Assembly (NCBI GenBank): GCA_017853555.1
Contig: JAFMJH010000004.1
Coordinates: 1-64,000, forward strand
DNA length: 64,000 bases
From: Steroidobacteraceae bacterium
Lineage (GTDB): Bacteria > Pseudomonadota > Gammaproteobacteria > Steroidobacterales > Steroidobacteraceae
Reading direction: 5' to 3'
Shown here: piece after piece, positions 1 through 7,383 of the stretch
Numbering within the stretch: position 1 is the stretch's first letter
How the letters are laid out: each line of letters begins with the position of its first letter
The notes under the pieces: generated by a model
Told to the model about the DNA's origin: nothing
What the model saw: only the letters and a program-made list of their open reading frames with translations
The model's database searches: none
Program-made: the position numbers and the translations under genes

Positions 1-536
1 AAAATCGACGCGAGGTGCGAGCCGTCTTCACTCAAAACGAGATTCGCGGGCGGACGCGCCAGCCGTTCGGCGCGCTCGCGCGCGTCGTAGAGCGGCGTAC
101 CGTGCATCACGAGACCTGCCGTACGCGACGGATGCCGCGCCGCAAACGCCGCCGCGATCGCGGCGCCGGTGTGATGCCCGACGACGATCACGTGCGGCAA
201 CTGCAAACGTGCGCACGCACTGTCGAGATGATCGGCGAGCTCGGCGATCGTCACCGGCCGCGTGAGCGGATCGCTGAAACCGTAACCGGGATTGTCCACC
301 GCGATCGAGCATCGTCCGGCGAGCGCCAATTCCGGTTGCACGTCGACGAACTGCGCGAAGCCGATCGGCGTTTGATGGATCAACAAGAACGGCACGCGAC
401 CGCGCGACCCCACCTCGCGATAATGAACCTGACCGAGCGTGCCGGAGACGTAACCTTTGCCGCCCGCCATCGCACGCGCGCCCACCCAATTCGGACCGAC
501 GCCCGCGCCGTCCGTTTCGCCCGTTGGTGTCGTCAT
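1..536 (-). CDS. alpha/beta hydrolase, C-terminus cut off by the window edge
   Basis: About 178 residues are visible, starting with MTTPTGETDG. The protein shows the order expected of an alpha/beta hydrolase: an early strand followed by LLIHQTPIG (oxyanion region), DNPGYGFSDP, and a nucleophile-elbow region VVGHHTGAA. The usual serine of GxSxG is replaced by histidine (GHHTG), so it may be a C-C bond hydrolase or haloalkane dehalogenase-like variant, or a non-esterase member. The ATG overlaps the stop of the upstream flavoprotein gene by four bases (ATGA), so the two are probably co-translated. It is the last visible gene of the minus-strand catabolic array. The acid and histidine of the triad lie outside the window. 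Confidence 0.75.
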   Translation of the reverse strand, partial: MTTPTGETDGAGVGPNWVGARAMAGGKGYVSGTLGQVHYREVGSRGRVPFLLIHQTPIGFAQFVDVQPELALAGRCSIAVDNPGYGFSDPLTRPVTIAELADHLDSACARLQLPHVIVVGHHTGAAIAAAFAARHPSRTAGLVMHGTPLYDARERAERLARPPANLVLSEDGSHLASI

Positions 537-1981
537 GCCGGAATCAATCGTTCGCCGAGCAAGCGCCCATAGACCAAAGCTGGCATGGCCATCATTCCTC
601 CCACGAAAGCGTTGCCTTGCAACTGACCGGACCCGAGTATCTCGCCCGCCGCGTAGAGATTGGGAATCACGCTGCCGTCACGACGCGTCACCCGCAGTTC
701 CGCATCGACCGCAAGACCGACCGTCGAGGTGACCGAGCCGCCCTGCTGTCGAATCGCGTAAAAAGGCCCGTTCGCGATCTGCGCGGGCATGTGGACGCGC
801 CCGAAGGCGTCGTGCCCGCTCGCCACACCCGCGTTGTACGCTTCGACCGTGCTGCAGAATGCAGCCGCGTCGACGCCCATCGCACGCGCGAGCTCGGCGA
901 GCGTGTCGGCTTTGATGAAGGCGAATTTTCTGCCGAACGCGTCATGCATCGCCTCGCGAGTCCAGTTGTACACGATGGGCGGCGCACGTTCGAAAATGGA
1001 CTCGTCGAACACCACCCAGTACCGCAATTCCGGCTGCTCGCGCAGCACATGCTCGCGCACGTCGACGCTCGGCTCATCCTCGCGTATGAAGCGGCGACCC
1101 GCCATGTTCACGTAGATTTCCCACGGCGGGCGCTCGTTCGGATAGGTGTTGACGCGACCGATGATCGCACTCGGAAAATGATCGTCTTCGAGCAACCAGC
1201 CGAAGTTGCTCAAATATTTCTCGCGCCCACGGAGATATCCGCCCGCTTCGACGCCGAGTTCGAGTCCCGCGCCCTGGCAATGCGCGTACGCTGCACGCAC
1301 GTACAACGGCACGCCGACCAAGCGCTCGAACAACTCCGGATTGGCGGCGTATCCGCCGGAGGCCAGCAGCACGCTGTTCCCGGCAACGGTGTGACGATCA
1401 CCCGCCTCGCCCTCGGTTTCGACGCCGACCACGGCGCCGCTCGCATCTTGCAAAAGCCTCGTCATGCGGGTTCGAAGTTGCACGGTCACCGTCCCGCGCT
1501 CGATTTGTTCACGCACCGTTTTGACGAGCACGCGCGCCATGCCGCGCCCGAGATCGGCCGACCAATAGTATCGCGCCACCGAATACGGCTCGTGCGCACT
1601 CGAGAGCGCCGGACACTGCGGCAACACTTCGTAGCCATTGTCCATCAACCAATCGAAGGTCTTGCCGGCATTGAAAATCGCCAGTCGCGCGAGATCGGCG
1701 TCGATCGTGCCCTTGCTGATCTTGAGCGCTTCTTCGAAATGCGCCTCGGGCGAATCGACGATGCCTTTTTGCGCCTGCAACTTCGTACCTGCGGCGCTCA
1801 CTTGCCCGTGCGCGACGAGCAGCGTGCCACCGAGCTCCGTCGATGCTTCGATCAGCAGCACCCGCAGATTTCTTTGTCCGGCGAACGTGGCGGCCGTCAA
1901 ACCGGCGGCGCCTGCGCCGACCACGATCAAGTCCCAACGCTGATCGAACCATGCATCGAGTCGTTGTGCTTTGTCAGTCAT
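533..1981 (-). CDS. FAD-dependent oxidoreductase (fumarate reductase/3-ketosteroid dehydrogenase-like)
   Basis: This 482-residue flavoprotein belongs to the FAD_binding_2 family. A Rossmann dinucleotide motif VVGAGAAGLTAA lies near residues 19-30. A C-terminal FAD-binding signature (NLYAAGEILG, then GNAFVGGMMA) closes the fold. Family members catalyse dehydrogenation or reduction of C-C double bonds (fumarate, urocanate, tricarballylate, 3-ketosteroids); the substrate here cannot be read from sequence. There is no signal peptide, so it is probably cytoplasmic. I chose the ATG giving MTDKAQRL because the extra 22 upstream residues are the end of the transporter gene read in another frame; this start overlaps the transporter stop by 8 bases. 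It sits between a transporter and a hydrolase, consistent with a catabolic step. Confidence 0.82.
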   Translation of the reverse strand: MTDKAQRLDAWFDQRWDLIVVGAGAAGLTAATFAGQRNLRVLLIEASTELGGTLLVAHGQVSAAGTKLQAQKGIVDSPEAHFEEALKISKGTIDADLARLAIFNAGKTFDWLMDNGYEVLPQCPALSSAHEPYSVARYYWSADLGRGMARVLVKTVREQIERGTVTVQLRTRMTRLLQDASGAVVGVETEGEAGDRHTVAGNSVLLASGGYAANPELFERLVGVPLYVRAAYAHCQGAGLELGVEAGGYLRGREKYLSNFGWLLEDDHFPSAIIGRVNTYPNERPPWEIYVNMAGRRFIREDEPSVDVREHVLREQPELRYWVVFDESIFERAPPIVYNWTREAMHDAFGRKFAFIKADTLAELARAMGVDAAAFCSTVEAYNAGVASGHDAFGRVHMPAQIANGPFYAIRQQGGSVTSTVGLAVDAELRVTRRDGSVIPNLYAAGEILGSGQLQGNAFVGGMMAMPALVYGRLLGERLIPA

Positions 1982-3341
1982 GGGTACGCTTTCCGGAAAG
2001 TGCATCAATTTCTGCCAGCAGGCTCGCGGGCGCCGAGCGCGCCGCAACCTCTTTGCGGACCTGCTGCCGCGTCAACCAGTACAAGCCGCTGGCGAGCAGC
2101 AAAGAGGGTACGACGACGCTGATGATGGCCATGCCCACCATGCGCGGATCGCCATAGACGCGCTCCGTCAGCAAAGAAATCAGCAAAGGGCCGGTGGTCG
2201 CGCCGATCACGGTATTGAGCAGCCCCGTCAAGGCAACGGCAACCCCGCGCATCCCGGGCTCCACCATCGACTGCAACAACGCCAGCGTCGTCGTGCCGAT
2301 CACCGCCACCGCCGCGGGGCTGGTCGCAATCAGTATCATGGCCAGCGTCGAGTTAGGCGCCAGCGCAGCCACACCGGCGGGCACGATGAACAACGGCGCC
2401 GCCACCAGGATGCCGAATCGCGCGAGATTGTCACCGCGCCGCATGACGGCATCGACCAGCAATCCGCCGAGCAAAGGACCGAGCAGCGAGAAGGCGAACA
2501 TCAACGGCCCGAGCACCGCACCCAACTCCGCGCGGGTCACGCCATACGCGCGCATGAGCATGGTCGGATTCCACGCCGCGGCACCGTAGTTCGCCAAAAA
2601 GCACACGGCGAAGCCCAAATACAGCGGCACGAATACACCGGCGTGTTGCCTGAAAAAACCGATGGCAGCGCGTGTTTGCACCAACGCGCCGACCGGCGGC
2701 CCCGCGACGCGGCGTATCGGCTCGCGCGTCGGCAACAGACCGATCACCACCACGAAGCCCGCCAGACCGCACACGATGAACACCGTGCGCCACGGCGCCA
2801 GCGCCCCCATGATCGGTACGGCCGAAAACGCGCCACCGGCGGCCGCGTCGGTGATGAAGCTCGTGATCGAGATTCCGAGCCCGTTTGCGGCGGCCTGCCC
2901 CATCAGAAACAGACTGATCGGTCGGCCGCGAGCCGTCGGCGGAAACAGGTCGGCGATCAAAGAAATTGCAGCAGGCGAGAGGGCCGCTTCACCGAGTCCG
3001 ACGAGCAGGCGTGCGGCGAACAATTCTCCGAAGTTGCGCGCGAAGCCCGAATACAGCGTCGCGAGGCTCCACACCGTGATACCCGCAATCACGACGAGGC
3101 GCCGGGAATAACGATCGACCGTCAAACCGAGCGGCAGGCCGACGGTCGCGTAGAACAAGCCGAACGCGAGCCCCTGCAGCAAACTGATTTCGACGTCGGA
3201 GAGCCCGAGATCCGCCCGCACCGGATCGACGATGACATTGAGGATGGTGCGATCGAGGACCGACACCACCCCGGCGAGCGCGAGCACGACGACCATCCAC
3301 CACGCGCGTCGGCGATCGGGATATTCGCCGTGCGCGCTCAA
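1974..3341 (-). CDS. MFS transporter
   Basis: A polytopic protein of about 455 residues with twelve predicted hydrophobic segments. The MFS motif A-like loop lies between TM2 and TM3 (GLTVDRYSRR) and acidic DRTILNVIVDP lies in TM1. It resembles the spinster/anion-cation symporter branch of MFS. The likely start is TTG: the TTG overlaps the TGA stop of the upstream kinase (TTGA), and the predicted N-terminus MSAHGEYPDRRRAWW directly precedes TM1. An ATG is not available near TM1. Coupled on both sides, it probably imports the compound handled by the neighbouring flavoprotein, kinase and hydrolase; the substrate is unknown. Confidence 0.82.
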   Translation of the reverse strand: MSAHGEYPDRRRAWWMVVVLALAGVVSVLDRTILNVIVDPVRADLGLSDVEISLLQGLAFGLFYATVGLPLGLTVDRYSRRLVVIAGITVWSLATLYSGFARNFGELFAARLLVGLGEAALSPAAISLIADLFPPTARGRPISLFLMGQAAANGLGISITSFITDAAAGGAFSAVPIMGALAPWRTVFIVCGLAGFVVVIGLLPTREPIRRVAGPPVGALVQTRAAIGFFRQHAGVFVPLYLGFAVCFLANYGAAAWNPTMLMRAYGVTRAELGAVLGPLMFAFSLLGPLLGGLLVDAVMRRGDNLARFGILVAAPLFIVPAGVAALAPNSTLAMILIATSPAAVAVIGTTTLALLQSMVEPGMRGVAVALTGLLNTVIGATTGPLLISLLTERVYGDPRMVGMAIISVVVPSLLLASGLYWLTRQQVRKEVAARSAPASLLAEIDALSGKRTHD

Positions 3342-4345
3342 GGCAACAACCCGAGTGGCCTCGCGCGATCCCGGATGTAGCCGCCCAACCAGTCCATGCT
3401 GCGAAACCGCAGCGTGCCACGTCCGACGCTCGCCGAACTGTGCGCCATGCCCGCCACCAACCGGAACGTCTTGGCGAGCAGGAACAGTTCTTTGTGCCGC
3501 AACTCTTCGGCGGTGAACGGCCGCACGGTCGCATAACCGCGCTCGAACGCTACGCCGTACTTGGGATCGAATCCGTAGAACAGATTGCCCCAAATGTAGT
3601 TCTGCACATCCTGCATGAAGTAGTCGACGCCCGTACCGTCGAAGTCGAGCAGCATGATCTGCCCGTCGTCGGTGACGTGAACGTTGCTCGGATGAAAATC
3701 GCGATGGCAGATGCCCACCGGAACGTCTCGATTGCGCAACTCGAGCAGCGCGTTCTCGAGCCGCGCCGCAATCACCGGATAATCGCGCAGGTCGTCCGGA
3801 CGGTCGTAACAGAACTCGAGCAGCGCCGGCACGTTGACTTTGAATTCGACGATCTGATCGCTGGTCAAAGGTTTGTCGGCATTCCACTCGAGACCGAGCA
3901 AATGCATCCGTGCGAACGCCGCGCCGATCTTCTCGGCGATCGGCACGCTCAAACAATCGCCGAATTTGCGTCCCGGTGCCCATTCGTAGAGCGCGACCGC
4001 GCGCGGCCCTTCGGGCGATTCGACCTTGAAATAGAGACTGCCGTCGCGCGCGTGCACGCCCGCCGACGCAGGGAAACCGCGCGCTTTGAGAAATTCGAGG
4101 AAGTGCAGCTCGTCCGCGACGACGTCGACCGGCCGCCAGGTCTTGCGCCACACCCGCAACGCCTGCCGACGATCGCGCGACTGGATGATGTAGACGTCGT
4201 TCATGCCGCGGTAGAGCAGAAAGGCCTTCACGGGCCCTGCGACGTCATAGCGCCGCTCCACTTCACGCGCGAGATAGTCGGCCTCGAGCACCGAATGCGC
4301 CACAGGCGCGATCTCATGGATCGCGCCCGTGGCGGCCGTGGTCAT
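3338..4345 (-). CDS. phosphotransferase of the APH/SrkA kinase fold
   Basis: A 335-residue kinase of the aminoglycoside phosphotransferase/homoserine kinase-like fold. The catalytic loop ICHRDFHPSNVHV carries the HxDxxxxN signature and the metal-binding motif LLDFDGTGVDY follows about 18 residues later. The N-terminal lobe has ALRVWRK, a candidate ATP-binding lysine region. The length matches SrkA/RdoA-type kinases. It starts with MTTAATGAIH, 23 bases after the stop of the TonB receptor gene, and overlaps the MFS gene by four bases. In this setting it may phosphorylate an imported small molecule; a protein kinase role like that of SrkA is the alternative. Confidence 0.75.
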   Translation of the reverse strand: MTTAATGAIHEIAPVAHSVLEADYLAREVERRYDVAGPVKAFLLYRGMNDVYIIQSRDRRQALRVWRKTWRPVDVVADELHFLEFLKARGFPASAGVHARDGSLYFKVESPEGPRAVALYEWAPGRKFGDCLSVPIAEKIGAAFARMHLLGLEWNADKPLTSDQIVEFKVNVPALLEFCYDRPDDLRDYPVIAARLENALLELRNRDVPVGICHRDFHPSNVHVTDDGQIMLLDFDGTGVDYFMQDVQNYIWGNLFYGFDPKYGVAFERGYATVRPFTAEELRHKELFLLAKTFRLVAGMAHSSASVGRGTLRFRSMDWLGGYIRDRARPLGLLP

Positions 4346-4368
4346 AGTTGACGACACGAGTCGCGAGA

Positions 4369-6924
4369 TCAGAATTCGTAACGCAGACGAAGACCGATGT
4401 CGCGCTTGTCCGGCGCGAGCACTGCGAAGCCCTGCGGCACGCCCGAATTGCCGAGCGGCAAGATCGTCGCGGTGGAGTTGCGCGGATCGGGTACCGAGGT
4501 GCGGTACGCCATATCCCAACTCTTGTCGTCGAACAAATTGGTCACGTACAGCTCGATGCCGAGCGGACCCTTCTCGAACGACACGCGCGCGTTGGCACGA
4601 TAGAAAGCGTCCGTCTGGACGATGTTCGCCGTGCTGTCCCAGGCGCGGCCGGTGTAGGCCAGCTCGCCGCGTACCGCCCAGCGCCACTCGGAACCGATCA
4701 CGCCGCGATAGGTGCTGTTGAGGTTGCCGGTGATGTCCGGTTGACGCTGCAAAGAATTGCCCTTCCACTGGACTGCACCGAATCGCGGATCGCCCGCGAC
4801 GGACCCCGGCGATTGGCCGCCCGCCAGCTCGCGAATCAAGCCCGCTTCGAACCAGTCGGTGAATTCGCCATGCTGGTAAGCGATGCCGCCACCGACGTCC
4901 CAGTTGCTGGTGAGCAGCGCGCCGCCTTCGATTTCGATGCCGCGAAACTTCGCGCTGCCGGAGATCGTGACGCCCGGCAAGGTGAGCGGCGTCGCGTTGG
5001 TCTCGGAGGTGCGCGGCAGAATCAAGGGCGTGCTGCCTTTGATGTTCTGCCACTTCATGGAATACAGCGCGACGCTGTATCGCAGCCGACCATCGAGCAG
5101 CGTCTGCTTGCTGCCGATCTCGAAATCGTCGAGCTTGTCCGAGCCCAGGATCGTCTGCACGTTCGGCACTTGCTGACGAATCAAATCCTGCTGATACGGC
5201 GTGCGCGAGGTATAGCCGGTGTTTTCGGTACCCGGCAACACGCCCTTCGAATAGCTGGCGTACAGGTTCCATTCGGCATCGGGTTTGAAGTTCACGATCA
5301 CGCGCGGCAAGGTGTCATTGAAGGACAACTTCGTGGGCGGCGTCGGGAACGTCGGCAAAAACACGCGGCCGGTGACCGACTGGTCACGCTGATAGCGGGT
5401 TTCGGCCGTAACCGTCAGATTCTCGAGCACGTCGAAATCGATCGCCGCATAGGCCGCGCTGACCGTCGCTTTTTCCGCGGCGGCATACGGGTTGCGCGCA
5501 TTGTTCTGCGACAACAGCACGGCCGTTCGGTAGGCCGCGGTCGGCAAGGTGCGCGATTCATAGGCGGCCGATCCGCCGTTGCCGAAGTTGCTGATGAGAT
5601 CGCCGCTGTAACGCGTGGCACCCACCAACCAACGCAAGCGCTGGTCTTGCGCCGAGCGCACACGCACTTCATAGCTGCGCGTAGTCGTGATTTGCGGCAC
5701 GAATTGGAAGGACGTTTCGATGTTCGAGCGATCGGAGTCGAGAATCAAGCCGGCGCGCGTATCGTCGTAGCCGATATTGAGACCGATCGAAATGCCGTTT
5801 TCGAATTCGTAGTTGCCCTGCAGGTTCGTCATGAAGATGTCGCGACGCAAACCGATGCCGTTGGGCTTCGGGACGTCGTTCCAAAGTTCGATGCCGAGCG
5901 TGTTGTTGATGAAGGCGTCGACCAACGCATTCGGCGCGCCGACCGAGGCGAGCAACGCCGGCCGCAACGAGGTGTTGGTCGAGACGATGCTTTCGCCCAA
6001 CTGCTTGAGCGTCGGGATGCGGCCGCAGAAATACGGCAGCGAGATGTTGAAGCCTTGCTTGGTCCCGGCGAGGTTGTAGCCCTTGTTGACGAAGCGCGCA
6101 CCGCAGGTGTCACCGAGCGCTGTCGGCATGATGTTGATGATCTGACCCGCACCGTCGCTGTCTTGCTGATACGACGAACGCAAGCGCCACCACATCTTCT
6201 CGGAGGGCTTGGCGAACAGCGTTGCAGCATAGGAGCTCGAACCCTCGTCACCCAGACGGCCGCCATCGAGTGCCTGGTAGTGGCCACGCTTGTCGCGCGA
6301 GGACACTTGCAACCGACCGCTCAACCAGTCGGCCAGCGGCCCTTCGATGCTGCCGTTGATGGAATTGTTCGCGCGTTCGCTCGTTTGCAGATCGACTTTG
6401 GCCTTGATCTCCTGGCCAGGGTTGCGCGTGATGAAGTTGATCGCGCCGGCGAACGTGTTGCGGCCGAAATAGGTGTTCTGCGGACCACGCAGCACTTCGA
6501 TGCGCTCGACGTCGTTGGTGTTGATCGCGTTCACGCCGCCCAACACGTAGTTGCCGTCGACGAACACCGCGCCGGTTTGCGAACGCGGCAGCGGAACCGA
6601 AGGTTGCAGACCGCGGAAGGTCAAGTTCGGCATGAAACGTCCCGTACCGTTGCCGCCCGTCGTTTGCAGCACGACGTTCGGCGAGAGGCGCACGACATCG
6701 CGCACGTCGTAGATGTTCGCCTTTTCGATGGCGTCCGCAGAGAACGCCGTGATCGACAGCGGCACGTCCTGCAAACTCTCTTCGCGTTTACGCGCGGTGA
6801 CGGTCACCTCTTCGAGCTTCAGCTCTTCGTTCGCGCCTTGTGCACGCGACTCGGACACCGGCAACGTGATCGCGACCGTCACGGCCGCCGCAACCAAATA
6901 CGACAACGGTTTCTTGAAAGACAT
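4369..6924 (-). CDS. TonB-dependent outer-membrane receptor
   Basis: An 851-residue receptor. The signal peptide (MSFKKPLSYLVAAAVTVAIT...ESRAQ) is followed by a TonB-box-like segment LEEVTVTARKREESLQDVP. The plug domain has the family signature RIEVLRGPQNTYFGRNTFAG. A 22-strand barrel region follows and ends in the terminal aromatic RLRYEF. Such receptors take up siderophores or, in catabolic bacteria, carbohydrates and hydrophobic organics. I chose the ATG giving MSFKKP because GGGAG lies just upstream; the longer version adds six unlikely residues. It is followed 23 bases later by the kinase-MFS-flavoprotein-hydrolase genes, so ligand uptake and metabolism are probably linked. Confidence 0.93.
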   Translation of the reverse strand: MSFKKPLSYLVAAAVTVAITLPVSESRAQGANEELKLEEVTVTARKREESLQDVPLSITAFSADAIEKANIYDVRDVVRLSPNVVLQTTGGNGTGRFMPNLTFRGLQPSVPLPRSQTGAVFVDGNYVLGGVNAINTNDVERIEVLRGPQNTYFGRNTFAGAINFITRNPGQEIKAKVDLQTSERANNSINGSIEGPLADWLSGRLQVSSRDKRGHYQALDGGRLGDEGSSSYAATLFAKPSEKMWWRLRSSYQQDSDGAGQIINIMPTALGDTCGARFVNKGYNLAGTKQGFNISLPYFCGRIPTLKQLGESIVSTNTSLRPALLASVGAPNALVDAFINNTLGIELWNDVPKPNGIGLRRDIFMTNLQGNYEFENGISIGLNIGYDDTRAGLILDSDRSNIETSFQFVPQITTTRSYEVRVRSAQDQRLRWLVGATRYSGDLISNFGNGGSAAYESRTLPTAAYRTAVLLSQNNARNPYAAAEKATVSAAYAAIDFDVLENLTVTAETRYQRDQSVTGRVFLPTFPTPPTKLSFNDTLPRVIVNFKPDAEWNLYASYSKGVLPGTENTGYTSRTPYQQDLIRQQVPNVQTILGSDKLDDFEIGSKQTLLDGRLRYSVALYSMKWQNIKGSTPLILPRTSETNATPLTLPGVTISGSAKFRGIEIEGGALLTSNWDVGGGIAYQHGEFTDWFEAGLIRELAGGQSPGSVAGDPRFGAVQWKGNSLQRQPDITGNLNSTYRGVIGSEWRWAVRGELAYTGRAWDSTANIVQTDAFYRANARVSFEKGPLGIELYVTNLFDDKSWDMAYRTSVPDPRNSTATILPLGNSGVPQGFAVLAPDKRDIGLRLRYEF

Positions 6925-7065
6925 CGATGACTCCCTCTGCAAAGCATGAAAGCCCGACGGCCGACGCCGCCGTGGCTATGCTGACTGTGTTCCCCGGTGG
7001 CCGACTGTAGACGGAAGGACCCTTGCTGACTAGCCCCGGACGCGGCGCGTCATGTCGCGGCACGA
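6925..7065. promoter_or_regulatory. 141-base intergenic gap upstream of the TonB receptor
   Basis: This is one of the longer gaps inside the minus-strand array, so a promoter for the receptor operon is plausible. A purine-rich ribosome-binding site (GGGAG) lies about 6-10 bases before the receptor ATG. I could not identify convincing -35/-10 elements or a terminator hairpin with a T-run. Confidence 0.35.
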
Positions 7066-7371
7066 TCAATAGCGGCAACGAGCTTCCGATTTGTACGGCG
7101 TGAAGAAGACCACCAAGTCCGCCTCGGATTTGTAACGCGTGTAGAAAATCGAAGCGCGCGCCTCGGACTTGTATTGCGTGAAGAACCAAACGCCCGGGCC
7201 CGTCTCGGACTTGTAGCGCGACTCGTAGACGATGCAGTTGGCTTCGGATTTGTATTTCGTGACGTAGACGACCGCATCCGCATCCGATTTGTAATCGGCA
7301 ACGAAGATCTGTGCCGCGCTCGCCGACGTGACGAGCAGCAACGAAAAAAGGCTGGCGGAGATCGTGCGCAT
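7066..7371 (-). CDS. small secreted YKS-repeat protein (DUF6150/7(1) septoil knot type)
   Basis: A 101-residue protein with a signal peptide (MRTISASLFSLLLVTSASAA) followed by six copies of a YKS[ED]-centred repeat, at residues 27, 40, 53, 67, 80 and 93. Spacing is 13, 13, 14, 13, 13, so each repeat is a short strand plus a YKS turn. From memory this matches DUF6150, later named the 7(1) septoil knot domain, a family best known from Bacteroidetes with YKSQAD repeats; its function is unknown. A good ribosome-binding site (GAGGA, 6-7 bases before ATG) supports the start. It begins 12 bases after the molybdenum hydroxylase gene stops, so the two are probably co-transcribed. Cys46 and Cys99 could form a disulfide. 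Confidence 0.82.
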   Translation of the reverse strand: MRTISASLFSLLLVTSASAAQIFVADYKSDADAVVYVTKYKSEANCIVYESRYKSETGPGVWFFTQYKSEARASIFYTRYKSEADLVVFFTPYKSEARCRY

Positions 7372-7383
7372 CGCGATCCTCGG

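Noticed and set aside
524-2122. A 532-codon plus-strand frame opposite the FAD oxidoreductase
   Set aside because: Antisense shadow of the flavoprotein gene; no recognisable motif.
3342-4151. Apparent N-terminal extension of the MFS transporter
   Set aside because: It is the kinase gene read in another frame; the arginine-rich composition is not protein-like.
4348-6930. A long open frame on the plus strand opposite the TonB receptor
   Set aside because: It is the antisense shadow produced by strong GC bias at third positions; composition is Arg/His/Asp-rich with no domain, while the minus strand encodes a clear receptor.
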